A stretch of DNA of 64,000 nt from NCBI RefSeq assembly GCF_028453695.1, contig NC_135779.1:8754831-8818830 (forward strand), given 5' to 3'. Under the pieces are notes generated by a model. That model searched no databases, had not been told where the DNA came from, and saw nothing but the letters and a program-made list of their open reading frames with translations. A program made the position numbers and the translations under genes. Of the stretch, positions 52,491 through 64,000 are shown piece after piece (position 1 is the stretch's first letter; each line of letters starts with the position of its first letter). The DNA comes from Augochlora pura (lineage: Eukaryota > Arthropoda > Insecta > Hymenoptera > Halictidae).

Positions 52491-52641
52491 TTTCTTTAAA
52501 CAGCTCTTCATTTCTCACACGAAAATTGTTAAAGTGAAATTTATCTATGTAAATACAAAACCGGAAAAGTAATACTGAACTTTATATGTGTCAAAAATGA
52601 AACGAAACAATTGAATAATATTATATACGACCAAAGAAAAT

Positions 52642-55600
52642 TTACTTTTTAATGTCATCTTTTAGTGGTAATGTCTGATCGCTTGTTTCTTCGTCAGCTG
52701 GTTTAATTCTATTCCAAGCTTGTTCTTCTCCACTTCCGAAGATTGTGTAGATTAACATCTCGATTATGTACAACCCCACAGTCGTGAAGAATATGACTCT
52801 CCATGCTCCTATTGTTTGCTGCGGTAACAGAAAATTTTCGACGGTTCAATTAGTTAAATTTTTGCAAAATTTCTCTATCATAATTGAAATAATTCTATTA
52901 CTGAAACCTACGTTTCCATGAGTCAGTTTTCCAACAAATATCGGAACTACAAATCCAGGTATTGTAGCAACACAATTTGTGATCGCGACGAGTGTACCAG
53001 CAAAATTTGGAGCAATGTCAATATGGTTCGATAAGAACCCACTGTACATTCCACCAATGCAAGTTACTCCAATAGTCATTAACGTAACTGCTAAGGATCT
53101 ATTGCAGCCAACATATGAAACTCCTATCAGGCAGAACATCGGAACAACGGATGCTGCGAAAAGAAATATTTTCATTTACATTTAACTGGGTTTGTACGAT
53201 CTTTCAGATGTATTAATGATAATAGCAATAAAACTTACCGAACCATGTTCCAATTTTTCTTGACATTGTAACTGTGATCAAGTTCTTTCCTTGTATGACT
53301 GCGAGAACTTTGCTGAGCACCATAGTAAAGATCCACATACATAAAAATGGCATAGAGGAGAGGGTAGCATTCTGGAGACAAAAATATTTAACTCGAATAA
53401 GATGAATTTTAAGATCTTGTTCAATTTATAATGGAGGTACTCACTGAACTCATGTCGAATTTTAAAATCTGATTCATGAAAGTGGGCAATTCAATTAGCA
53501 GCATGTACCAACCAAAATTACTGCAAAAGTGAGCAATTAAAATTGCCATGAATGGTTTCGATTTTAATACATGCTTCCATGGGACCGGCAATCTCTAAAA
53601 AGATAAAAATATTTGAATGCTTAAAATTTGTTTTAAGTGTATCTAATGTCTACACAAAGTTAAAGTTTACGTTGCGTAAAAATTTAATGTTTTATGAATT
53701 TTATCGGACCTCTTTATGTTCATTGCTATTTTTTGCGTGCCCTAAAGATTCCATGATATAGTTCTTTTCGTCTTCGCTAATAAGTCTAGTTTGTTCTTCG
53801 GGACTGTCCTCAATCATTATCCACCACGCAGTACACCAAATCAAACAGAGAGCACCTTCTATGTAGAAGATCCATACCCAATCAAAGTTTGCGGCTAATA
53901 TTCCCGTTAATAAAATAGAGATTACCGTTCCAAGTGCTGTTCCTATTTTAAGCAGAAGGTTTCGTCTTTATGAATATGTAATCAAATATAATATACAATA
54001 ACAATTCATAAAAATATTGAAGCTCAATTACGAAAATAAATGTTAAGAAAATTTATTAAAAATAAAATTAATAGAGTTTATTAAATGACAAAATAAAAAC
54101 TTTTAAATTAAAAATTAATCTGCAAAAAAATAATGTCTAGAATAATGGAATTAAAAATATTAATACCTGCATAAACAATAGAAGCGATAACACTTCTTTC
54201 GTTCGGTGGTGACCATTTAGCAATCATAACGTGCATAGCAGGAAATGTTACACCCTGCAATAAAATGGTATGTCTTTTGTCATTGAAATCACTTCTATTT
54301 GGTAAAATATTATTTCTTTAGTACTAACTCCGCCGATCCCTTGCAAAATTCTGCATATAATGAAAAGAGAGTAGTGGAGCTGTGCAGCAACAGGTGACAA
54401 TATGGATGCCAGTACGTTTAGAAGTACCGATACATTCATTACCCATTTGGCGGATAACAATTCAGCCATTCTGCCACCCGGAAGCAGTGATACCATGTAC
54501 CCCCAAAAATACGAGGATAAAATCAGTCCTTGTAGTGGTTCGTTCCACACAAATGGACCATCCTACGAAAACGATATAATTATACTTCTCCATCGGCACC
54601 ATTTTATTTAATATTCATGACCTCTCGATAGCAACAAGATTTATATACCTCGACAACACCTTTTGTAATGTTTAGGGATGTACCGTCGTGCGGACATTCG
54701 TCCACCGTAAGCCCAGTTGCAAATTCGGACTCATTTTTATTGAATGCCGACAGCCTCACAGCAGTGTGGTTTACCATAGCCACTATCGCCACACTTACGT
54801 TTACCTTGAAACCATAAATAATTGCCAATCCAATAGAACCCATTACTGCCATCAAGTACCGCGCCGGCAATATGATGCCTTTGCTTTCTGAAAATATATT
54901 TACGAACATAGCATTCATCATCAATAATTCACTTTTTAAAACGTTTTACTAAATTACTGATTACATTTTAATATTTTTGTGCCTTTAATTCGCAAGACCT
55001 AAGAACTTTAAGTAAATTGTCGATTATCTAAATGGACAAGTCGGATAAATTGTCTGTTTTGTTCTATTAATAAATAGATCCTAGAGTTTATGAAAATAGA
55101 GAAATATCTATTTTCATAATCAGCCTCTTTAGAATTGATAACTTCGCCGAAGATTTTGCCCATACAACGCGGCAGTATCGTACAAGGTATCCCTTGGCGG
55201 CAAGGTTAAATGCTACGTGGAAGCGAGGATAGCGCGTACGTGACCAATTGTGCATATAAACTGTTCCATTACCCAAATGTTTGAGAATTCATTAATAAAT
55301 ATTTATGAAACTTCTATCAGAACCGTCACAATTGCCAAGTCTAACGAAAAATTAAATTCTGCGATAACACGTATTAGAGATAGTACTACCAAAATTTTTA
55401 CCAAAATTTCGACGATCTTCCGATCCGAACGTTAACGCATCCTATTTGATCGATAATGGAGAAATGTTTCAAACTACATTGGATACATTAATTTCAGATA
55501 CTTAAAGTAATAGATACACTTGTTTAGTATTCGAAGTAAAGCATCGTTTTTTATTACGCACGTTTATCTTCGTTCGTAAAATGGGTCATGGGTCGGTTGA

Positions 55601-56488
55601 ACGTGATTCCAGAATAACTCTCTGGCCAAGTAACTAACAACCGAACGATCAAGGAGACAAAAGGGGGTTAATTGTTCGATATATTTAGGTGGTAAATTCG
55701 TTAAAAATTGTTCAATTACACGCCAGCCTCATTTTCATAAATCAGCGTGCGAATATAAAATTCCCTTATTTAAATTTAATATTTTACCAACAATAATTTA
55801 TCAGAATTGATAATGTCGCGCACGAATGACGACAATTAGTCACTGCGGTTGCAAAGGCGTTGCATCAACCAAGCGTCGCGACGGCTACAGGTATTGCAGC
55901 TTCGTGAATACCACAATTTAAACGATTTAATTAATGCCTTGTTATTAAGTAGAAAACATAATTATCACTACACATAAATTCAAAAAATTATCTTCACATA
56001 ATATTTGTCCCCTTCTGTTTGTTTAACTTATCAGATTCAATCTGTTGAAATAGGCTTGTGAGATTTTGTACAAAAATTGGTAAGTTACAGATCAATAATG
56101 CGCACTAGATTCGATGTCACCTGTTGAATGTTCTGTTTTCATGAAGGATTAACGATTTGAGAAATGAATCCTTTCAAAATGAATATTCTTTATTACTAAT
56201 ATTAATATTTTATTAGTAAGTCAATTTAGAAAAATCGATATTATAGCGTTATATAAAAATCTGGAGACGGAGGACATTTGAAGGTTATTGAAATGATCTC
56301 CAATGAACTCCGAGGGCAAGAAAAAGTCAAACTAGTATAATGTATTACAAATAAAATATAATATAGTATATACTGTCCATTCTTAAAAGTATATATTAAA
56401 AATATAAACAGGGTATACTAAACAATAATAACTATAGAAAACAAGTTCAAAGAGCTCGCCTACCTTGGGGAATATTTTTTCCAGCCAT
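52642..56488 (-). CDS. SLC17-family (sialin / Picot-like) anion transporter, 9 exons
   Basis: Minus-strand exons: 56488-56464, 54887-54649, 54562-54329, 54254-54167, 53942-53710, 53594-53445, 53371-53239, 53153-52912, 52818-52642; 506 aa ending ...LKDDIKK. Phases agree at every junction. It is a major facilitator with about 12 hydrophobic segments. SLC17 signatures are ARYLMAVMG...FKVNVSVAIVAMVN in TM1, SYFWGYMVSLLPGGRMAE (TM2 and the TM2-3 loop), GVTFPAMHVMIAKWSPPNERS in TM4, and SGFLSNHIDIAPNFAGTL in the C-terminal half. The first lumenal/extracellular loop has three N-glycosylation sequons (NHT, NES, NIT). Members move sialic acid, phosphate, urate or glutamate across lysosomal, vesicular or plasma membranes; the substrate cannot be told here. 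The usual Arg of TM1 (RxN) is Lys36. The start lies in a 25-nt exon (MAGKNIPQ) with context ACCATGG, 1.6 kb upstream of exon 2. The donor of exon 5 (GTCCGA) is weak. Confidence 0.93.
54888..56463 (-). other. first intron of SLC17 gene
   Basis: 1,576 bp, AT-rich, no coding signal. It contains the 55089-55118 hairpin. The donor after the start exon is CAAG|GTAGGC and the acceptor is TATATTTTCAG. Confidence 0.75.
55089..55118. repeat. perfect 12-bp inverted repeat (hairpin)
   Basis: TATGAAAATAGA, loop GAAATA, TCTATTTTCATA. The arms are perfect complements. It lies in intron 1 of the SLC17 gene. Confidence 0.9.
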
Positions 56489-57977
56489 GGTCTCCTCTGG
56501 TCACTTATTGTTAAAAAATAATTTCGTAAGTCGAATAATGTATAAAAGTACTACTTCACAAATCGAATTCACACCATTCAGTTTGCTAAATTAATCATTA
56601 AAAACTGTGACACGTTGTGTAAATCACTTATCATACTGCGCACTCAATTTCGATTATTTGATAAGATTAATTTTTTCTAATCGTAAACTTTCTACTGATC
56701 ACTGATTTGATTTTCCTTGATTGACAACTGACAGGTAAAACGTTTAATTCGGGAACTTTCGAGCCTCCGTTTCGATTCTACATTTGTGCAACGTGCTACT
56801 AAAGACGTGCGAGATGTCTCGGATCCTCCGAACCTTTCGGACGTTACCACCGTGCGTGCGCCTTTTCTATAAATGCCGTGCTACGCGCGAACGCAGACTC
56901 GAAATCCATGTGTTACACCACCTTCGGCCCATGTGACGTACTTCTGTTTACGTTGCCACCGTCATCGATTCCCGGAATGTTTTCTGTTTTAAGCCGCCGC
57001 AGGACATTTTAGATAATAAAGGAACAAAATTATTAATTATGCAACATACATTTCACTAAAATATTATTAAACGTCATTCAGACAAAAACGAGAAATCATT
57101 TATTGCAGGCCTATATAAGGGATGAAAACTGTAATAGTATTTTTTAAAATCGAACAGGTCTTTAAATAAACAATATCAACTATGACCTTTACGAAAATAC
57201 GTAATGCCTTCGGCCTTGTTGTTTTATTCAACAAAAATGTCGCATTTACTGTTTATATTAGTTAATATCATGGTATGTTTACTAAACATCGCAGTATATT
57301 TTATAAACCATTATTTTAAAGGTCACAGTTCAAGTATAGATGGTTACTCAAACAGAACATAAAGGAAGTAAAACGGTATAGTAGAAAAATCAGAAACTAG
57401 TTTTAAACATGATAGAGAAAGTCTACTTGTCTACAGTTACATCTAACTTAGTCACTGGAAACATGAATTTATTTAAATCAATCATTCCCTACTAAACTTA
57501 TTTTAATCATTTTATTGTGATATCTACAAAGGAAGAATATTATGAATATACTAAAAAGATTGCAAATTTTCTTTTTTCTATATTAACGCTCTTTTTGATA
57601 ACTGTGACAATTTTGAACATTTATTCGGCAAAGTTTTCATTTATGAAATAGTGAGACGAAGGATATTGCTTGAAGTAAATACGAGTTGTTATTTAATTGT
57701 GCATGTCCGATCGAACACGTGCGAAATTAGCGTAGAGTTTACGTCTGGTGCAAAATGCAGATGATATTTATAAAACAAATATGTAGTTCTAACCACGGGA
57801 TCAATGTGAAGTTACATTCGTATGCATTAGAAGACACAGCCTTCGCTATTTTACTAACAGAATTTGGCAATTCGAAGATTGTCGAAATGTAATATGATGA
57901 AAATATGACGTCATCTGTAAATTTTGTTGTATAAAAATCATTAAAATACTTTATTTCGTGAGAATAAAAATCGAAAC
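56489..57977. promoter_or_regulatory. divergent intergenic region between SLC17 gene and SPEF1
   Basis: About 1.5 kb between the two start codons, holding the 5' UTRs and promoters of two divergent genes. A CpG-containing patch lies at 56740-56990 on the SLC17 side; the rest is AT-rich unique DNA. I found no clear X-box next to SPEF1. Confidence 0.5.
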
Positions 57978-58803
57978 ATGAGTGTGGCATCAATAAATGA
58001 CGATAATCTAGAGGAAATATATACGTGGGTCGAGCAAATGACGTTTTCGAAACCGAAGAAAAATCTTGCTCGAGATTTCTCGGATGCAGGTACAAGAAAA
58101 TATAGTTTTGGCACAACAAGTTTGTCTAGGAAATTTAAAGCTTTCATTCAATTGATTTCAGTTTTTATGGCGGAATTATTGAAAAAATATTATCCTAGAC
58201 ACGTTGACATACACAATTATATATCTGGAAATAGCACTGCCAAAAAGATAGAAAATTGGTGTACGCTGAATCGTAAGGTTTTGTCGAAACTTAATATGAA
58301 ATTAAAAAAAGACGTCATCGCTGACTTAGCTAATGCAACGCCGGGAGTTATCGAAAAAGTTTTGAGTGACTTGAGAGTTAAAATTTTAAGAGACTGTAAT
58401 GCGGATAGAGCTGATCTGTATTCTAAGTATGAGGATACTGAGAAAGGAGGTAGGTAATTTATTATAGAAAACTGTACGCCATGGAAAATCGTTTCACTTA
58501 AGTATTGTTATTCCTTGTAAAGAGATTGTTAAATCAGTACTCGATCTCGAAGAAGTAGCAAACAAAACTGTTCCACGTCACGTGTTTGTTCGACTAAAAC
58601 AAGAATTAGAAGAGAAAAATGATACCATTAACACCCTTCAACAAAAAATAATTCATCTCGAATCTTTGATGAAGTTCAAAGATCAAAGGATCACTGATCT
58701 CTCTGCACAAATATCAAAAGCAGCAGATCATTCTATTTCATCAAGATCTGACAATTTAACCATTAGCAATAGTTCAATCCCAAAACTACGAACTAAAACA
58801 TAA
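57978..58803 (+). CDS. Spef1: SPEF1/CLAMP-like calponin-homology protein, 3 exons
   Basis: Exons: 57978-58089, 58162-58449, 58523-58803; 226 aa, close to the usual SPEF1 length (about 236). Residues 1 to about 115 form the CH domain: LEEIYTWVEQMTFSKPKKNLARDFSDA joined by splicing to VFMAELLKKYYP, then HNYISGNS, KIENWCTLNRKVL and the hallmark ATPGVIEKVL. The C-terminal part (exon 3) is a coiled coil (LKQELEEKNDTINTLQQK..., MKFKDQRITDLSAQI), the family's dimerisation region. SPEF1 binds and bundles microtubules in motile axonemes (central pair) and at epithelial cell borders. In an insect, sperm flagella or chordotonal cilia are the likely sites. The start context is good (AAACATG). Intron 1 is 72 nt, open and in frame, so retained transcripts would still be translatable; the family alignment favours its removal. 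It is convergent with LSM3, 300 bp away. Confidence 0.93.
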
Positions 58804-59103
58804 TCAAAGAAGTAACTTAAAACTTCTTAAAATAATACATTACGAACAGTTTTACCATTTTACTTAGAAAATTTCTATTGCTCTAAATTTTTTACTTGTG
58901 TACTTGTTTTTATACAATGTGAAATTTAATTTGTTTCACCATAATTATAAATTTGTCACAAATTTGTTAGTAGTACTATGTAGATTGTTCTGTTGATTCA
59001 TATATCATAACTTCTTTTCATGCTAGTACAAAAAGTGATTACATTTAGTAATATTAAGCTTAAATCTATATATGTTTGCAAAAATCATATGCAAACGAGA
59101 ACA

Positions 59104-59557
59104 TTATAATGGTGCTCTCATGCTAGGTGGAGAAACCAATATTACACCATCACCACGGACAAATAACATAGATATATTCCTTTTTGTGGTACGATAAACC
59201 TCTTCATATGTTTCTTCATCAATCTCTACTGTGGTTACCGTTTCTTCTGCTTCTCCCAATACCATATTCAAATGTTGATCGTAAGCCTAGAATTAACATC
59301 AAATTAAAACAAAAATGATTTACACATGCATACATTTTCTTGCATGATAAAGCAATTACATGTAATCTTCCTCTGAGTTCCCTTTCGTTTCTCATTTTAA
59401 CATAAATACGTTCATCGAGACTCAATCTTATAAGATCTAAAGGTTCCTTAACATTTATCGCTGGGACCTAAAAGAAACGCATGTTAGGTTATGATAGGTT
59501 AGATTCAAAATTGTAACAACAAATCCATGATCTTACTTGCTCCGCTTCGTCAGCCAT
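59104..59557 (-). CDS. LSm3: LSM3, U6 snRNA-associated Sm-like protein, 3 exons
   Basis: Minus-strand exons: 59557-59537, 59467-59360, 59286-59104; 103 aa. All junctions are in phase 0. It begins MADEAEQ, then VKEPLDLIRLSLDERIYVKMRNERELRGRLH (Sm1), AYDQHLNMVLGEAEET, and the Sm2 part RNISMLFVRGDGVILVSPP. This is nearly identical in layout to human LSM3 (102 aa). LSM3 is a ring subunit of both the nuclear LSM2-8 complex, which binds the U6 snRNA 3' end for splicing, and the cytoplasmic LSM1-7 complex for mRNA decay. The 69-nt intron between exons 1 and 2 carries a degenerate GGTTAG run. Its 3' end faces SPEF1; its 5' end is divergent from the CpG-rich region at 61000. Confidence 0.97.
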
Positions 59558-60990
59558 GATAAAAATTAATTTTTTTAAATTACAAATTTATTTATAACTT
59601 ATCAATAATCCTAAGTATGTTGCTACAAGTTTACACTGTAATAAACAGCACATTCATCTATAGTGCACGGAAAACATTACGCGGTATTATTCGGATAAAT
59701 TCATAAAAGACTCCATTTTATCATCACTTACAGAACTTTCCGGCGAGCGGCGCCACTAGTGGGTTTCATAGGAAAACAGTGTCTTACAAAAATAGATTAA
59801 ACTACTCTAATACTTTGTTAACCGAGTGTTTGTAACAGCTTTTTTAGCGGTGAATCGACAACGTTCATAACTATTCTACTTACGAATACAAGTATGGCTT
59901 AGAAACCCAAGGTAATAATTGCAATGTCTTACAAATTTGAATTTCTTCTCTATGTTCCGGTAACCAATAAGCAGTACTTATTGATGCACGCGATCCGTAA
60001 GTCGTTCTCTGTGACGCATTTATTCTTGTGGTTACTTTCCCATTAATTTCGAAAATTAGAAATCTCAGGTGAAATTTAATTAGCGCATTTGATACAAAAA
60101 ACTTCATCGGCAAAATCAGCGGTGTAGACTTTGCTTTCCGCATAGTACAAGATACAGTCAAAGATTTTCAAAGTTAACGGTCACTTGTACATTTCAGCAA
60201 CTATTATTGTTCTTTATTGAATCAGCAAAAACGTTTTAATGAAAGATCGTATTCTTTATTAAACGTATAAAATGAGGGGTTTTGTTACGCGTCGTTTTTC
60301 CTTCAAACCGTATAAAAATATGGTACCAAGTTTCCTCGTAGTCGTTATGCGTTCGTGTTCAAAATAGCGCGCGCAATTACGAAAGTGCATAAAGCACGGT
60401 GAACCAACAAGAAGCTAATGACTTAAATTTTACGTTTCAAAAATAAATATTCTTTATATAATTTTTGCTTGAGCGTGAGAGTTCAACTATTATTTGCCAC
60501 TGAGATTCTTATTGCATACAACTTGCATGATAAAAATTTTCTAAAATTGCCAGAATTTAATACATTGACAGCCAAGACTACTTTGAACAAAATCTGTTTA
60601 GACGTCAAAATATTCGTTTCTTAATGAATAAATAATAATGAGTAGAATATAACAACAAGTAAAAAACAATAAATATATGCTTCTTTCTGTATCGTGGTGA
60701 ACGTCTACCACGAGATAACCCGTGGTTAGCAGTCAGCGTATTAAAAAATGTTAAATAATAGAAATCTTCGAGGTTTTGTTTAGCTCAGATGTACGAATCA
60801 GTGTGCAACACTTGAGTTAAAATAAACAAGTGATTGACCTTGGCTAATGACTAGTAATTAAATTATCTACTAGTAATGTAGTATTAGTAGATGTAGCTGC
60901 AGGTGTAGAACTTCTAGAAAGAAGAGAGAGATGTACAAATTTGAAATAGTATAATTTGAATCACGCGCGGCAATACCAGAGTACATATCC
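59558..60990. other. LSM3 upstream / AT-rich intergenic DNA
   Basis: AT-rich DNA with no convincing gene. A 93-codon minus-strand frame at 60161-59880 has no recognisable domain. A shortened CTCF-like motif (GCGCCACTAGTGG) lies at 59750-59762, about 190 bp upstream of the LSM3 start. Confidence 0.5.
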
Positions 60991-62055
60991 GCAGCACTGG
61001 TTGCGTTCTGTGCTACGTGATCGATGGTGGGGCCACCGTTCAGACCCCCGGCGTCTACCTGGTCATCGGTTGTTACACCATTTCAATTGTAGCGCGCGTT
61101 AGTTCTCGGTTAGGCCGCGATGGTCGACCGGCGCTGTCTAGCAACTATGGGAATCAGTGTAGCTTGAGGTACATATTGCTAGAGCGATCGGCCGCGAGGG
61201 AGTGTACAACGCCATTTTCTCTAACCGCGGGTGAAGTCGGTCGACGGTACGTGAATCATTCGCAGACGAATTTGCAGGTTTCTGTCGGAGGACGTCGGGA
61301 CCTGGGGCTGTCCGCGGCCCTGACGCGATCATCGGTGTTATGCGCGGACACGCGGGCAGCTGTGCGGTGGATATGGTGAGTTCCGAGAGATCGAAGCGCT
61401 CCCGGGAGACGTGACGTCTTGTCAGTTGGCCTTTTCCCATTCCCCCTTCTCGGTGAGCTCCCGCAGGGATGGCTCGTGCAGAGTTGTCGTTCATGATAAC
61501 GTAACAGAGACCGGACGAGCGACGACCGACCGTTACGCATCGGAGACGTGTATCGCGACGGGCCGAACATTCACGTGGAATTAAAAACGGTTAGCGGCGA
61601 ACACCGGGAAATCGCTGGACATTTCGTTCGGGCCAATGGGCGGAGGTTTAGGGCGGCACATGGCTGTTGGGGCGCCGGTTCTGCAGGGGGTGGTTTTCCC
61701 AACGGCTAGCTCCCACTGACTCCGAAACTCTCGGTTTTCCACGGCCTCCCATAGTCCGCGGCCCGACCCATCCCTAAATCGAAATCGTGCGAAATCGCGG
61801 CCGGTCACGGTTCGAGTAACAAGTTTCTAGTGACAGTGTTAAGAGAAGCAACTCCGTTATATGTCTCGATCTCCTTGCCGGAGTACGGAGAAGCTGCCGG
61901 AGATTATTCGGTATTTTGCGGATCACGCGTGCTCTTCCGTGTGTTCACCGATCTGTAGTTTGTGCACGTAAAGATCGAACGGAGGAGCGACGGTGATCGC
62001 CGACGGGACAAGATACCGCAATCTTTCTGCCGCGGAGCAGGTTCGGAATAGTTAG
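60991..62055 (+). promoter_or_regulatory. CpG-rich promoter and probable noncoding first exon of a gene to the right
   Basis: The base composition changes sharply to CpG-rich at about 60960 and stays so to about 62060, ending in the strong plus-strand donor AATAGTTAG|GTAAGTACG at 62055/62056. No conserved protein is encoded in any frame, and stops precede the donor in the plus frames I checked, so a 5' UTR exon is the simplest reading. A GCCATTTT motif (Pho/YY1 core) lies at 61211. The start of the exon is not defined; the coding part would lie beyond the window. Confidence 0.45.
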
Positions 62056-64000
62056 GTAAGTACGACTTTCGTCGCTGTATCTTATTCTTCTACGCTGTGT
62101 ATTTCCTCTCTGACACTGTTCCTTGCGAACGGCTTGTGCCGTTTGACCTTCAATGATTTATCAATGGACCGTTAGATCGTACGGAACGTGTATGCGTCAG
62201 CATTATCGATCGACCAGTGTTGACACTACTTTCCTCTCCTCTTTCTTCTTCTTCTTTATTTTTCTTTTCGAAAAACTGTCCGTAGTCCACTTTGCTCTTT
62301 ATTTTAATGTCATGCGTGCGCGTGTGTGTTCACGGTGCGACGGGTATGTATTGGGAACTGGTAATTTTTGTACGCGAGCTTAAGCGGTGCGCGTATCGTC
62401 GTCCCATAGCGATCGCAATGGAACGCGTAGGCGTAAAGTAGGGGCATCGGGAGGACTATTATCGGTACTTGAAAGTCGTCCCATTGATACGAACTTTACC
62501 TTGAATTTATCGCATCTCGGCCGCGCGTCTTTCGTGATCCCGTGTCGCATGCCGCTCGCCGATTAAAATCCGCCGTGCCGTGACATTCATGTGCCAATTA
62601 ACCCGGTCCGCGTTTCGACCTTGTTGACGTTTTAAACGGTTTTCTGTCCCCCGCGTCTGTGAAATCCGATAGCGCACTTACTTCGTCGGTTAGCTGCTTA
62701 ATCACGGATCATCTTTTTCCCTGCCGACGGGTAGGTCTTCCCTTAGGTTTCGTATCGCTTTCCGTTGCTGCCGCGAATTCGTTTCGTGCGGCGTATAAGG
62801 TGGCATTCATAATTCGGTCGTTCAATCGAATTTATGATGCGCAATTAGTCGGCAGCACTGGTTTTAACAGGCGACGGTGATCGATAACAGGAGCACTATA
62901 TATCGATACCTCGAGTTAGGAGCTCGCTCGGGTAATATGTAATCGAATCAATGATTTATGGTTTTGCGATAGTTTGAGTTAGGAATAGTCACGATCGTGG
63001 GAATCGCCGTTTTTTGCGACGATAGTCGTTCTGAGTATAAACCCAATGATAAGCACCAGAAACTAATAATCATAACAATTAGGCCTAACCGTCGACACAG
63101 CCTGTTTCGTTATCTAAATCCTATGGTCAACGGTGATCATTATTAAAGATCTCGGTCATCATCGTGATAATTAATACAAGTATCGATCATTATTATTGTC
63201 TCTATCACCGTTATCGATCATTATGGTGATAATAATCGAAAACATTAGCCATTATGATAACAATTGGTCGTTAGATGGTAATCGTACTTTCCTATCAAAG
63301 TCATTAATGCTGGAAACAATGACGAAATTATTAGAATATGAAATTCATAATGGTAGACGCTAATATTAGTAGCCATTGTGAGAGTAATGAATAGAATCGT
63401 TAGTCGATATCGTAGAGTCCACTGGCATTAGTAGATTGATCGTTCAAAAGATTCAAAATCAATGTAATAGTACGTAGTACGTTAGAAATCTTTTTATGCT
63501 GTTTATAATAAAAACTAGCCAAAAAAATGTACTTCGTTATGCAATAATTGAAGTAGACTTCATTGGTTATCGTGTTAAACACGAACTCCTTTCCAGTAGC
63601 ACGTTGATAAATTAATTAAACGATTTCGAGTCCAAGGCTTGATAACAAGGTGCAAGGGAGATTAATTAAAAGAAGCACGCCCGCGCACTAATTATTCCAC
63701 GCGTACGAACTACTTCTCTTGCAAGAAACTAGAGTCCGTGAAGTTGGCTTTTCTCACTATTGTAGTGGGGCGCCATTGTGTTCGCAACACTTCTTTTCTG
63801 TGCCACTATTGGGAAGGTAAACAGATTCGCCGACACTATCGTACGCGCATCACCAATCAAAGAAATTACAATTCCAAATAATAATTGGATCTAAAAGTAT
63901 AATGGAGACAGCGACGCAATAAATACTTCGCACAGTGCTGAATGAGTCTTTTTGCCGATTGCGAGTGTCATTGCTTCTACGGATAATAAAGAAACGAAGA
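62056..64000 (+). other. probable first intron of the right-hand gene
   Basis: Nothing coding is seen. It includes CpG-containing DNA to about 62900 and then AT-rich DNA with a cluster of ATCATTAT/ATAATGAT-type motifs at 63131-63265. Confidence 0.35.

Noticed and set aside
59483..59502. GTTAGGTTATGATAGGTTAG run as telomeric (TTAGG)n repeat
   Set aside because: Too short and degenerate; it lies in an LSM3 intron. Such GGTTAG runs are scattered through hymenopteran genomes.
59880..60161. 93-codon minus-strand frame upstream of LSM3
   Set aside because: Length is within chance expectation; no similarity recognised.
60780..60800. TAGCTCAGATG resembling a tRNA A box
   Set aside because: No B box or acceptor-stem pairing at the right distance; no tRNA found in the window.
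61017..61379. 120-codon plus-strand frame in the CpG-rich block
   Set aside because: CpG-rich DNA has few stops; there is no domain, and comparable frames run on the opposite strand. A noncoding first exon is simpler.

Overview
The window looks like nuclear DNA of an insect, most likely a hymenopteran (bee- or ant-like). Reasons: the largest locus encodes the arthropod transcription factor Tramtrack; all genes are intron-split with GT..AG junctions; the housekeeping genes have short introns; simple repeats are very abundant; and degenerate GGTTAG-type runs, frequent in Hymenoptera, occur. The species cannot be fixed from sequence alone. There are no bacterial, viral, CRISPR or operon features.

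Left part (about 1-18,240, minus strand): the tramtrack (ttk) locus. An initiator exon with the first half of the BTB domain (18027-17857) is followed by a long common exon (17152-16399) carrying the rest of the BTB domain, an AT-hook-like KRKRGRPRK block and a Ser/Asn-rich linker. Behind the phase-1 donor lie three possible partners, all phase-matched: a 60-nt cassette exon (16190-16131), the TTK69-type terminal exon with two C2H2 zinc fingers (10457-9895), and another Ser/Thr-rich alternative exon (from 144) running off the left edge, probably the start of a TTK88-type ending. The large introns and 3' regions are packed with (CT)n, (TA)n and tetranucleotide repeats. A 3'-splice-site/5'-splice-site juxtaposition at 12193/12192 looks like a recursive splice site.

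Middle part (about 18,240-50,100): roughly 32 kb without a recognisable protein gene. It holds a ttk 5' UTR exon acceptor, several strong minus-strand donors that could end alternative ttk first exons (33169, 34409, perhaps 41530 and 24963), long (GA)n tracts, CpG-rich patches, X-box-like motifs, a 20-bp perfect palindrome and a diverged ~200-bp tandem duplication. I read this as the ttk regulatory and 5' intronic domain.

Right part (50,100-59,600): a compact block of four genes with complete exon models whose reading frames all close: NSUN4-like mitochondrial rRNA m5C methyltransferase (+, 8 exons, 498 aa), an SLC17-family anion transporter (-, 9 exons, 506 aa), SPEF1/CLAMP calponin-homology protein (+, 3 exons, 226 aa) and LSM3 (-, 3 exons, 103 aa). 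They alternate in orientation, with convergent 3' ends about 300 bp apart and divergent 5' ends. A near-consensus CTCF motif lies about 105 bp upstream of the NSUN4 start, where the ttk desert meets the housekeeping block. The last 4 kb contains a CpG-rich region ending in a strong plus-strand donor at 62056, probably the noncoding first exon of a gene continuing to the right.
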